From: CAYRPN01 sp964426135
GTDB lineage: Bacteria; Planctomycetota; Phycisphaerae; Phycisphaerales; Phycisphaeraceae
Direction: 5' to 3'
Assembly: GCA_964426135.1 (NCBI GenBank)
Contig: CAYRPN010000037.1
Span: 1-45,795 of the forward strand
Length of the DNA stretch: 45,795 bases
This document shows, piece by piece, positions 39,401 through 45,795 of this stretch; position 1 is the first letter of the stretch, and the number at the start of each line of letters is the position of its first letter. Both the position numbers and the translations under genes were made by a program. The notes beneath the pieces were generated by a model. The model made no database searches and was not told the DNA's origin. It saw only the letters and a program-made list of their open reading frames with translations.

Positions 39401-39505
39401 GAGTATTCGTCGCTGTGCATGGATGCGTATCAGGGGCGGCCGCAGGTCATCCGCGCGATCCGCGATGCACTGGAGCGTTCGCAGAACGGGCAGGTGGCGC
39501 CATGA
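36491..39505 (+). CDS. addB: AddB-like helicase-nuclease subunit
   Basis: A 1004-residue protein matching the AddB/RexB side of the AddAB break-processing complex, which resects double-strand ends for RecA. The N-terminal half is a degenerate helicase fold (VLVVLPGARAGRRLLELL about 36-53, lacking a true Walker A GKT). The C-terminal PD-(D/E)XK nuclease includes SVTAFAAYIHCPFRFYLKHV, GTLAHDVLADF, KGRIDRIDRRGDERFILDYKTG with the catalytic Asp and Asp-x-Lys, and DLQLPLYRWLF. Only one Cys (SSLCMDAY) lies after the nuclease motif, so the 4Fe-4S staple of Bacillus AddB appears absent. The start at 36491 (MSIRREFLG) is preferred to upstream frame. Its TGA overlaps the addA ATG (ATGA), implying translational coupling. 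Confidence 0.88.
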   Translation: MSIRREFLGWDAAFLPRCVAWLRERHGQGDRLDLSRVLVVLPGARAGRRLLELLSEQPCLLVPPKIITLGSLPEHLYSPAAVQLASAAASSPASAFSVADDLTCALARMHGLRRAPVDVLSRLVPKPPEDGDLLEWLALSREVSALHEALAGEGVSFSDVIANAGAMLQPVEQERWQALATMHDQYEQTLAAHGFIDRHQARAAAIAEERCRCEGHIVLAACADLNRVTRRMLAQVEERATALIFAPDSEAAAFDDFGCVNVDRWCERAIDVRDELIQVVDRPRDQAFAALCAITPPEQRAADQGAAKGRVKRGGAAATQRQFARSDDAPAAASLPALDEITVGLGDETLGPLMQRTFELAGLPAHLPVGKPIAQSRPALLLAGLADFASRLRMDDFAAVLRHPDLERHLRRVLAAAHRADESQPGAAIQSWLTLLDDYITEHLGGRTVGNWLGDAERAEHLKAVYDAVMALLPGELAIRRPLPAWSQPIAALLRTVYEPRPLDPREPADNELLRSLGVMGDSLRSQAKLDPADAITPLLTFADAVNLMLDLLRDQQTPPAVAPQGAAVELLGWLELPLDDAPNLVITGFNEHHIPQSSTSDAFIPDSLRRQLGLLDNRRRLARDAAALTAILHSRPGATMIAGRRGADDEPLKPSRLLLTLDGEALAQRVRKFYPDDPSREHVGPAPVLLPSGGVNRFTIPLPRPRPVNRLSVTAFAAYIHCPFRFYLKHVLRLTQADDCAVELDALRFGTLAHDVLADFGHSEYADATDAARIAAYLSGRLDLHARKMLGPEPTAAAMIQIEQLRERLTAFAPWQATHAAAGWRIDGSLIERELSWEFDRAGGKLLVKGRIDRIDRRGDERFILDYKTGDQGKTPEQVHRAGHKDSREWVDLQLPLYRWLFRSLKEEGNIKLGYVLLPKKRDEAGLSEAEWSADELKLADVRINEVIDAIRAGRFWPPREPLNSRDVDEYSSLCMDAYQGRPQVIRAIRDALERSQNGQVAP

Positions 39506-42500
39506 CCAAAAGCGGACATTCCTCCGGCGATGCCGCGCGTCCAGAGCTCCGCTCGCTGACGGTTGGCGATCGACCGCACGTGGTGATCCGCGCCAGCGCC
39601 GGCTCGGGGAAGACCTATCAACTGAGCAACCGTTACCTCGATCTGCTGCATCGCGGTGCGTCGGCTGAGACCATTCTTGCTTCCACATTCACCCGCAAGG
39701 CGGCTGGCGAAATCCTCGAACGCATTTTGCGCCGGCTGGCACAGGCGTCGCTCGAAAAGAGCAAGGCGCAAGAGCTGGGTGCGGCGATCGGGGCGCCGGT
39801 TCTGACGACCGCCGATGCCCGCACCATGCTGGCGACGCTCTGCCGATCGCTGCATCGCGTGTCGGTCTCGACGCTCGACAGCTTTTTCAATCGCATTGCC
39901 CAGGCATTCAGTTTTGAGCTCAAGCTGCCGACCGATCCGCACATCGTTGGCGTGGACGATCCGGCGGTGGCGCAGCTGCGCCTGGCCGCCATCGAGGCGA
40001 TGCTGGGCGATCAGGACACGCAGACGCTCGTCGATCTGCTTCGACGACTGCACCACGACGCCGCGATGCGCAGCGTGACCGATGCGATCGACAACATCGT
40101 GAAGCGCCTGTACGACATTTACCGCCAGTCGCGGCGCGAGCATTGGAACGCGCTGAAGCTTCCGGCGATGCCGACGAAGGACGAGGCCGCCGCGGCGATC
40201 GAGGCGCTGGCGCCGCTGGCGGAGGCCGAAGAAGATCGCCGCATCGCCAAGGCCGTGGCAACGCATCTCGGCAATGCGCTGGTCGGCAATTGGGAGGCGT
40301 TTCTAGGCAAGGGTCTGACGAAGGCGATGGTCGAGAATCCGGCCGATCCTCAGTTCTACAAGAAGCCCATCCCTGCCCACATCCAGGCCGCGCTGCGCCC
40401 GCTGATCGTCGTTGCGCAGGGCTTTTTCCTCCAGCGCACCGCGGAGCAGACGCGGGCCACGTTCGAGCTGATGCAGCGATTCGATTCGCACTACACCCGT
40501 CTGCGCGAGCGCGAGCGCGTGCTGCTCTTTTCCGATCTGCCCCACAAGCTCGCCCACGAACTGCCGCGGCAGAGCGAGGAACTGGCGGCTGACATTTACT
40601 TCCGACTCGATGCGGCGGTGCAGCACCTGCTGCTCGATGAGTTCCAGGACACCAGCTTCGAGCAGTGGGCGGTGCTGCGGCCCTTCGCGGAGGAAGTGGC
40701 CTCGCACAGCGATGCGTCGCGCTCGTTCTTCTGCGTGGGCGATGTCAAGCAGGCGATCTACGGATGGCGCGGCGGGCGGGCAGAAATCTTCGACCGCGTC
40801 GAGGAGGGCCTGCATCTGGATGAGGACGCGCGGGTGGAACTGTCGGTGAGCTATCGCTCGTCGCAGGTGGTGCTCGATGCGGTGAACGAGGTGTTCGGCG
40901 CGATCGGCGGCAACCGTGGCTGGCGCGAGCTGGAGGATGCTCAGGAAGCGGGCCGGTGGGCCAAGGCATTCACCCGGCACGAAGCACATAAGGATCTGCC
41001 CGGGTACGTCGAACTGATGAACTCCAGCGTCGGTGACGATGGCGAGGAAAACAGCGACGGCCACGGCGACGGCGAGGACGAGCAGGAGGAAACCAGCGCC
41101 GACGCGACTCGCGCTCATCTGACGTTCTGCGCGCAGCGCATCAAGGCGCTGGCCGAGGAGGCGCCGCGCTGCTCCGTCGGCGTGCTGGCGACGATGAACA
41201 AGACGGTGACGAGCCTGGTCTTCGAGCTGCGCCGACTGGGCGTCGATGCCAGCGCGGAAGGTGCCGGCACGCTGGCGGGCGATCCGGCGGTCGATGTGAT
41301 TCTGTCCGCGCTGAGGCTGGCGGATCATCCGGGGCACACCATCGCGGCGCATCATCTGGCCACCTCCCCGCTGGCGCCGGTGATCGGTCTGCGCCATGCC
41401 GACAACGTGGCGGAATGCGATGCGGCGGCCCACCGCATCCGCGATGCGGTGATGACTCTCGGCTACCCGCGCCTGCTCACCGATTGGGCGATCAAGCTGG
41501 CGCCTTCGTGCGACGAACGCAGCGCGACGAAGCTGGCGCAACTGGTGGAACTGGCGGATCAGTTCGAGCCGGCGCTGACGCTGCGCATCGGCGATTTTGT
41601 GGATTACATCGAATCGCTGGCGGTTGAATCGCCATCGTCATCGCAGGTGCGGGTGCTGACCACGCACCGTGCGAAGGGGCTGGAGTTTGACATCGTCGTG
41701 CTCGTGGAACTTTCGCGCTCGCTGGGCTCGGTGGGCAACCCCGTCGTGTGCGTCGACCGCGATCCGGAAACGGACGAAGTGCGGGCGGTGTTTCGCGGCA
41801 CCAACAAGATGGTGCGGAGCTTGTCACCACAGCTTCAAGAAGCGTACCGGCAGGAGAAGGTGCGGCGGCTGCGCGACGACCTGTGCGCGATGTACGTGGC
41901 GATGACCCGCGCCCGGCACGCGCTGCACCTGATCGTTCGGCCGATCAAGGTGGGTAAGAGCGGGCCTTCCACCACGGGACGCAGCGACCAGTCGCAAGCG
42001 GCGCTGCTGCGCGGAGCCTTGGTGATCGACGGGGAAGAAGCGTTTGGCCACGGGGGCGATGTGCTCTTCTCGCAGGGTGATCCTCGGTGGCACAGCCGAC
42101 TGGCGTCGGCGGCGGCAGCGCCTCCGCCGGCGCGAGAGCCGATGCGTGAATTGAGCTTCGCCCGCCCTTCCGCGCCAGCCCCGACGCGGCGGAACTGGCG
42201 AGCGGTCGCACCCTCCTCGCTTGCAGCGCACGCGCACAATCCGGTGAGCGATCTGCTCGACCTGGGCGTTGACGACGGCCGCCGTCGCGGCACGCTGATG
42301 CATGCCTGGTTCGCGCAGATCGGCTGGCTGGAGGAGGGCGTGCCGACGGATTCGCAGCTCCTGAGCGCCGCGAATGCGGGATTGTCGGTGGTGAAGGCGG
42401 ACGATCCGTGGCTGGCCCGGCAGGTCGCGGCGTTCAGGCGGATGCTCACCATGCCGCAGATCACCGCCCAGCTTCAATCGCCGCGATTGGATCGTGGCGA

Positions 42501-42801
42501 GAACGTGGAGCTGTGGCGCGAGCAGCCGTTTGCCGTGCGCCTTGGCGACGAGCTTTTGTCCGGCACGTTCGATCGTGTCCATGTGTTTCTTCAAGGCGGT
42601 CGGCCGAAGCGGGCCCTGGTGCTGGATTTCAAGACCGATCATGTGTCCGACGACGAGGGCAACCTCCCACTGCTCGTGGAGCAGTATCGACCGCAGATCG
42701 ACGCCTATCGCGAGGCGCTGTCGCAGATGCTCAAACTCGAACCGACGAAGGTGCACGGCATGTTGTTGTTCGTCGGCGCCGGACGGAGCTGCGCGGTGTA
42801 G
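39502..42801 (+). CDS. addA: AddA-like UvrD-family helicase-nuclease
   Basis: A 1099-residue ATP-dependent helicase-nuclease, partner of the upstream AddB. Walker A is ASAGSGKT (31-38), motif Ia TFTRKAAGEI, motif II LLLDEFQDTSFEQW, motif III VGDVKQAIYGWRGG, motif V TTHRAKGLEFDIVVL and motif VI YVAMTRARHAL. The C-terminal nuclease (about 985-1090) has GTLMHAWFA and VLDFKTD with the catalytic Asp-x-Lys, and EQYRPQIDAYREAL. An acidic, low-complexity segment near 515-530 (DDGEENSDGHGDGEDEQEE) interrupts domain 2 and is probably a flexible loop. It starts inside the addB stop (ATGA at 39502), so the two are translated together. Confidence 0.93.
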   Translation: MTKSGHSSGDAARPELRSLTVGDRPHVVIRASAGSGKTYQLSNRYLDLLHRGASAETILASTFTRKAAGEILERILRRLAQASLEKSKAQELGAAIGAPVLTTADARTMLATLCRSLHRVSVSTLDSFFNRIAQAFSFELKLPTDPHIVGVDDPAVAQLRLAAIEAMLGDQDTQTLVDLLRRLHHDAAMRSVTDAIDNIVKRLYDIYRQSRREHWNALKLPAMPTKDEAAAAIEALAPLAEAEEDRRIAKAVATHLGNALVGNWEAFLGKGLTKAMVENPADPQFYKKPIPAHIQAALRPLIVVAQGFFLQRTAEQTRATFELMQRFDSHYTRLRERERVLLFSDLPHKLAHELPRQSEELAADIYFRLDAAVQHLLLDEFQDTSFEQWAVLRPFAEEVASHSDASRSFFCVGDVKQAIYGWRGGRAEIFDRVEEGLHLDEDARVELSVSYRSSQVVLDAVNEVFGAIGGNRGWRELEDAQEAGRWAKAFTRHEAHKDLPGYVELMNSSVGDDGEENSDGHGDGEDEQEETSADATRAHLTFCAQRIKALAEEAPRCSVGVLATMNKTVTSLVFELRRLGVDASAEGAGTLAGDPAVDVILSALRLADHPGHTIAAHHLATSPLAPVIGLRHADNVAECDAAAHRIRDAVMTLGYPRLLTDWAIKLAPSCDERSATKLAQLVELADQFEPALTLRIGDFVDYIESLAVESPSSSQVRVLTTHRAKGLEFDIVVLVELSRSLGSVGNPVVCVDRDPETDEVRAVFRGTNKMVRSLSPQLQEAYRQEKVRRLRDDLCAMYVAMTRARHALHLIVRPIKVGKSGPSTTGRSDQSQAALLRGALVIDGEEAFGHGGDVLFSQGDPRWHSRLASAAAAPPPAREPMRELSFARPSAPAPTRRNWRAVAPSSLAAHAHNPVSDLLDLGVDDGRRRGTLMHAWFAQIGWLEEGVPTDSQLLSAANAGLSVVKADDPWLARQVAAFRRMLTMPQITAQLQSPRLDRGENVELWREQPFAVRLGDELLSGTFDRVHVFLQGGRPKRALVLDFKTDHVSDDEGNLPLLVEQYRPQIDAYREALSQMLKLEPTKVHGMLLFVGAGRSCAV

Positions 42802-42892
42802 GCTGCCTCTCCGTAGGCCGCATGCAGCGATGTCATCCTGATGCGCCCGCCGAGCGATGTCGGCTGCCTCGCCCAAGCAGGGTTTCACTACC

Positions 42893-43576
42893 ATGTCGGC
42901 GATCGTCGCAAATGATTCCCGCATGAGTTCCAGCGCATCAACCCGTCTGATCCTCGAAGGCATTGTCACCACGGTGCCCTCGCTGTCGCTGCTGCACGAC
43001 GGCCTGACGCCGGAGGCGCTGGCGTCGGTCAATGTGGCGCCCATGGGCCCTTATGTCGATGAGGCGGTCACGCACCTGACGCTGCGGCCGTTCACTTCAT
43101 CAACGACGTACCAGAACATCAAGGCGACCGGGCACGGCGTGTTCCACGTGACGGATGATGCGCTGATGATTGCCCGCGGTGCGATCGGGACGTTGCGAGC
43201 GGGACTGGACGCGGCGGTTCGCCGAGCCGATGTGGTCGCGGGGATCGTCTTAACGGGCACGTGCCGTTACTATGAGTTTGAAGTGGTGGAAGTGGACGAT
43301 CGGGAGGAACGCACGCGGATCGAGGCCCGCGTCGTTCACATGGGACGGTTGCGTGATTTTTTTGGTTTCAACCGCGCCCGTCACGCGGTGCTCGAAGCGG
43401 CGATTCTCGCGACCCGGCTTCACCTGACGGGCGCGGCGCCGGTTCTCGCCGAGTTCGATCGGCTGAATGTCGCCGTTCAGAAAACCGGCGGCCCCGCCGA
43501 GCACCAGGCGATGGCGGAACTACGGGCGTTTGTCCGCGCGGCCGACGGCCGCGAACCGACGCGCCAGGTGCGATGA
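42893..43576 (+). CDS. DUF447 family protein, linked to tetrahydromethanopterin metabolism
   Basis: About 227 residues. DUF447 members have a flavin-reductase-like split-barrel fold and occur with tetrahydromethanopterin genes in methanogens, methylotrophs and planctomycetes; the reaction is not established, as far as I know. Family features are the ILEGIVTTVP start, VNVAPMGPYV, LTLRPFTSSTTYQNI, GHGVFHVTDDALMIARGAIG and GFNRARHAVLEAAILATRL. The ATG at 42893 is chosen; 42857 and 42923 (closest to the family start) are alternatives, none with a good ribosome binding site. It ends 6 bp before the beta-RFAP synthase gene, so the pair forms an operon. It is 91 bp after addA, with no terminator seen. 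Confidence 0.87.
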   Translation: MSAIVANDSRMSSSASTRLILEGIVTTVPSLSLLHDGLTPEALASVNVAPMGPYVDEAVTHLTLRPFTSSTTYQNIKATGHGVFHVTDDALMIARGAIGTLRAGLDAAVRRADVVAGIVLTGTCRYYEFEVVEVDDREERTRIEARVVHMGRLRDFFGFNRARHAVLEAAILATRLHLTGAAPVLAEFDRLNVAVQKTGGPAEHQAMAELRAFVRAADGREPTRQVR

Positions 43577-43582
43577 TCGCCG

Positions 43583-44611
43583 ATGATTGACGTCGAAACG
43601 CCATGTCGATTGCATTTCGGCCTGCTCGCGTACAACCGCGAGGAAGCGCGGCAATTCGGCGGCGCGGGCCTGATGGTCCGCGAGCCGCGCATTCACGTCC
43701 GTGTGGCGCACGCGGATCAGTTTCAGGCGGCAGGTCCGATGGCGGAACGGGCCCTGGCGTTCGCGCAGACCTTCGCACAGAAATGGGCCGCGAGGATGTC
43801 GCAGCGGGAACAACCACGTCGCGCCGCGCTCGGTGGCGCCGCGATCCAGATCATCGAAGCGCCGCGCCCGCACACCGGCCTGGGCAGCGGCACCCAACTG
43901 GGCATGGCGATCGCCCGGGCGCTGGCGGAACTGGCGGACCCGAGCGAAGCGCAGACGCTGGGCGTGGACGAACTGGCGTCCCTCGTCAGCCGCGGGGCGC
44001 GCTCCGCGATCGGCGCCTACGGCTTTTTCCACGGCGGATTCATCATCGAAGGCGGCAAGCGCGATCCGCAATCGCTTTCGCCCATGCTCGTACAGCAACC
44101 GTTCCCGCCGGACTGGCGCCTGATTCTGATCACGCCGGACAGGCTCGTGGGCTTGAGCGCGGACCGCGAAGTGCAGGCCTTCGCGAAGATGATCTCCATC
44201 CCGCGCGAGGTGACGGCGGAGATGTGCCGCCTGGCGCTGCTGGGCCTGCTGCCCGCGCTGATCGAGCGCGACCTGCCCACGTTCAGTCGCGCGCTGTTCG
44301 ACATGCAGCAGCGCGTGGGCATGTGCTTCGCCGCCGCACAGGGCGGCATCTACGCGGACCCGCTGCTGGATCGCATCGTCAAGTTCATCCGCCAGCAGGG
44401 TGTGGAAGGCGTGGGGCAGAGTTCGTGGGGTCCCACGCTGTATGCGGTGGCAGCCGACGAAAGCAACGCGCGGGATCTGGCCGTGCGGCTGGGGGCCGCG
44501 TTTGATCTTCAGCCGCACGAAGTGCTGGTGACGAGGGCAGATAATATCGGTTGTCGCATGGGCGGCGACGCGGCGGAAAGCGCTCCTGCCGGACGCAACC
44601 GGCGGGCGTGA
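43583..44611 (+). CDS. Beta-ribofuranosylaminobenzene 5'-phosphate synthase (MptG-like)
   Basis: A 342-residue GHMP-superfamily enzyme that joins phosphoribosyl diphosphate to 4-hydroxy- or 4-aminobenzoate, the first committed step of methanopterin synthesis. It has the N-terminal ETPCRLHFGLL (family PxRLHFGL), the glycine-rich loop PHTGLGSGTQLGMAIARAL, the RGARSAIGAYGFFHGGFIIEG segment quoted in parts as GARSAIGAYGF and GGFIIEGG, and a C-terminal QSSWGPTLYA motif. This is the strongest single marker of tetrahydromethanopterin cofactors in the window. It is separated from DUF447 by 6 bp and likely co-translated with it. Confidence 0.92.
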   Translation: MIDVETPCRLHFGLLAYNREEARQFGGAGLMVREPRIHVRVAHADQFQAAGPMAERALAFAQTFAQKWAARMSQREQPRRAALGGAAIQIIEAPRPHTGLGSGTQLGMAIARALAELADPSEAQTLGVDELASLVSRGARSAIGAYGFFHGGFIIEGGKRDPQSLSPMLVQQPFPPDWRLILITPDRLVGLSADREVQAFAKMISIPREVTAEMCRLALLGLLPALIERDLPTFSRALFDMQQRVGMCFAAAQGGIYADPLLDRIVKFIRQQGVEGVGQSSWGPTLYAVAADESNARDLAVRLGAAFDLQPHEVLVTRADNIGCRMGGDAAESAPAGRNRRA

Positions 44612-44636
44612 ACGCGATCCTTTCGTGCCGCTAGTA

Positions 44637-44823
44637 CGACAGCGCTAGAAGCGCGAAACGCTCGTGGAATTCCCTCTTTTCCGATTCCCCTCCCTTTTAG
44701 GGAGGGGTTAGGGGAGGGTCGGGCGCACAGCATGATTGTGCTTCGATTCAGGCCGTTTGCTCGACCCTCCCCCTGCCCCTCCCTAAGAAGGAGGGGAGTC
44801 CGGAACCGAATGTAGCGCTGTCG
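44637..44823. repeat. Nested inverted pair between MptG and the ATP-grasp gene
   Basis: The ends CGACAGCGCTA (44637) and TAGCGCTGTCG (44813-44823) are perfectly inverted. Inside, 44669-44724 (CCCCTCCCTTTTAGGGAGGGG and GGGAGGGTCGGGCG) faces 44760-44808 (CTCGACCCTCCCCCTGCCCC and its hairpin). It occupies the whole convergent gap and may serve both genes as terminator, though it has no U tract. Same family as 33602-33795. Confidence 0.82.
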
Positions 44824-44825
44824 CT

Positions 44826-45713
44826 CTATTGCTGAACTTCCCGCTCCGCCAGCGCGATGATTCGGTCGGCGACATCCACGCCGGTCACGCTGCTGATCGC
44901 GCGCCAGCCCGGTGCCGCGTTCACTTCCAGCACGAACGGCTGCCCGGCCTGATCGATGACCAGATCGACTCCCGCCACCGTCGCCTCGCACGCCGCCGTC
45001 GCGCGGATCGCCATATCCCTCCATGTCGATGTCGTCTCGATCGCCTCCGGTTTGCCGCCGCGGGCGACATTGGTGCGCCAGCCGCTGGAAGTGCGCCGCA
45101 TCGCAGCGATCACGTGTCCGTCGATGACGAACAGGCGCAGGTCGGTTCCGCCGTGGTCGATGAATCGCTGCAGGTAGATGACATTGCCCATGCGTTCAAG
45201 CTGCATGAAAGCGCGGGCCGCCAGATCGCGGTCGCTGATTCGCGTCATGCCGAATCCTTCGGAGCCGAAGAGCGATTTCACCACGACATCGCGGCCCAGT
45301 TCGTCGAACGCCTGCATGGCGTCGCTGTAAAGCTGGCACGCAATCGTCGCGGGCACGGGCAGGCCTGCGGATTCGATGCGGGCCAGCGCGAGGTATTTGT
45401 CGACCGCGATCTCGATGGCGCGTGGTCTGTTGATGACTCGCGTTCCGCGTCGCCGTCGCGCTTCGTCGCCCGCCGTGAGCCGGTGCAGCGCATCCATGCG
45501 GAAGATCACCTGCTCCAGCGTGCCCGGCGGCATGGTGCGCACGAGGATGGCGTCGGCGGAATCGATCGGCGAATCCGGCGCGTCGAGCATCCCCACGCGG
45601 CCCGTCAGCGCCAGCCACGAACACGCGTCGATGGTGTGCCCGCGCGCCATCGCCGCACGACGCAGGTCGTCCACGTGCCAGCCGGGTTGATCAGAGAGCG
45701 CGATGAATCGCAT
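44826..45713 (-). CDS. RimK-like ATP-grasp ligase, probably of tetrahydromethanopterin metabolism
   Basis: A 295-residue ATP-grasp enzyme of the RimK family, which makes amide bonds to glutamate or related amino acids (RimK, MptN, CofF). Visible parts are the N-terminal Rossmann-like fold to about 100, INRPRAIEIAVDKYLALARI, the ATP-binding VVKSLFGSEGFGM, LQRFIDHGGTDLRLFVIDG, and the metal-binding VLEVNAAPGW. The family member in bacterial tetrahydromethanopterin clusters is an ATP-grasp protein, and the neighbour is MptG, so a role in modifying this cofactor is inferred. The ATG at 45713 (MRFIALSD) has GGTGGA about 4 nt upstream; GTG at 45722 is an alternative. It converges with MptG. Confidence 0.88.
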   Translation of the reverse strand: MRFIALSDQPGWHVDDLRRAAMARGHTIDACSWLALTGRVGMLDAPDSPIDSADAILVRTMPPGTLEQVIFRMDALHRLTAGDEARRRRGTRVINRPRAIEIAVDKYLALARIESAGLPVPATIACQLYSDAMQAFDELGRDVVVKSLFGSEGFGMTRISDRDLAARAFMQLERMGNVIYLQRFIDHGGTDLRLFVIDGHVIAAMRRTSSGWRTNVARGGKPEAIETTSTWRDMAIRATAACEATVAGVDLVIDQAGQPFVLEVNAAPGWRAISSVTGVDVADRIIALAEREVQQ

Positions 45714-45795
45714 GGATTCCACCAGTGGTGCGATGTCTTGCGTTTATTGACGGTCACTTTAGTAAACGCCGCCGATGGCTGGATTCGGACTCCCC

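Noticed and set aside
36722..39688. 988-codon minus-strand frame opposite addB
   Set aside because: AddB motifs are unambiguous on the plus strand; the antisense frame is Arg/Pro/His-rich and lacks domains.

Overview
The window looks like a chromosomal segment of a GC-rich planctomycete, probably of the Phycisphaerae type. The evidence is three secreted sulfatases, a giant PVC-type propeller/HEAT/cytochrome c protein, a pseudopilin with the H-X9-DG signature, a PEP-CTERM remnant, futalosine-pathway menaquinone synthesis (MqnC) and bacterial genes for tetrahydromethanopterin/methanofuran-type C1 cofactors. The assignment is inferred from gene content only; no rRNA or other marker is present.

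Layout. 0.2-2.7 kb: hybrid histidine kinase (-). 3.1-7.8 kb: three sulfatases (two +, one convergent -). 7.8-8.6 kb: a RAYT-like HUH transposase inside a 30-bp inverted repeat. 8.7-11.9 kb: mqnC (-) divergent from serS (+). 12.2-18.2 kb: YkgJ-type Cys-cluster protein (-) and an 1861-residue secreted deacetylase/propeller/HEAT/cytochrome c protein (+). 18.4-19.2 kb: tRNA-Val(CAC) and two TatA paralogues (-). 19.7-21.1 kb: MfnB-like enzyme (+) overlapping a convergent MfnE-like kinase (-). 21.4-28.1 kb: lpd (+), metH (-), uppP (+). 28.1-29.5 kb: membrane-anchored coiled-coil protein with a possible BRCT-like end (-). 29.5-31.5 kb: about 2 kb without an intact gene, full of repeats. 31.5-36.2 kb: secreted unknown (+), DJ-1/PfpI protein (-), tRNA-Ile(GAU) (-), acylphosphatase (+), pseudopilin (-), TPR-YggX fusion (-). 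36.5-42.8 kb: addB-addA. 42.9-45.7 kb: DUF447 and beta-RFAP synthase (+), then a convergent RimK-like ATP-grasp ligase (-).

How the genes relate. Five genes (19.7-21.1 and 42.9-45.7 kb) belong to families tied to methanopterin/methanofuran cofactor synthesis, although the C1 enzymes that use the cofactors (Fae, MtdB, Mch, Fhc) are not in the window. AddAB is a classic overlapping two-gene unit for double-strand-break processing. The sulfatases, giant protein and TatA paralogues fit an exported polysaccharide-degrading lifestyle.

The most striking structure is the repeats. Almost every intergenic gap over about 200 bp holds inverted-repeat pairs, often nested hairpins with short terminal inverted repeats. 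The same kinds of repeat also sit in frame inside housekeeping genes: a roughly 160-bp cassette of four simple-repeat families in mqnC, a related cassette in uppP, a perfect 38-bp palindrome and a 27-nt palindrome in the linkers of metH, and an inverted pair of one palindrome family in the giant gene. This suggests mobile palindromic or simple repeats tolerated as translated linkers, analogous to the Rickettsia palindromic elements.
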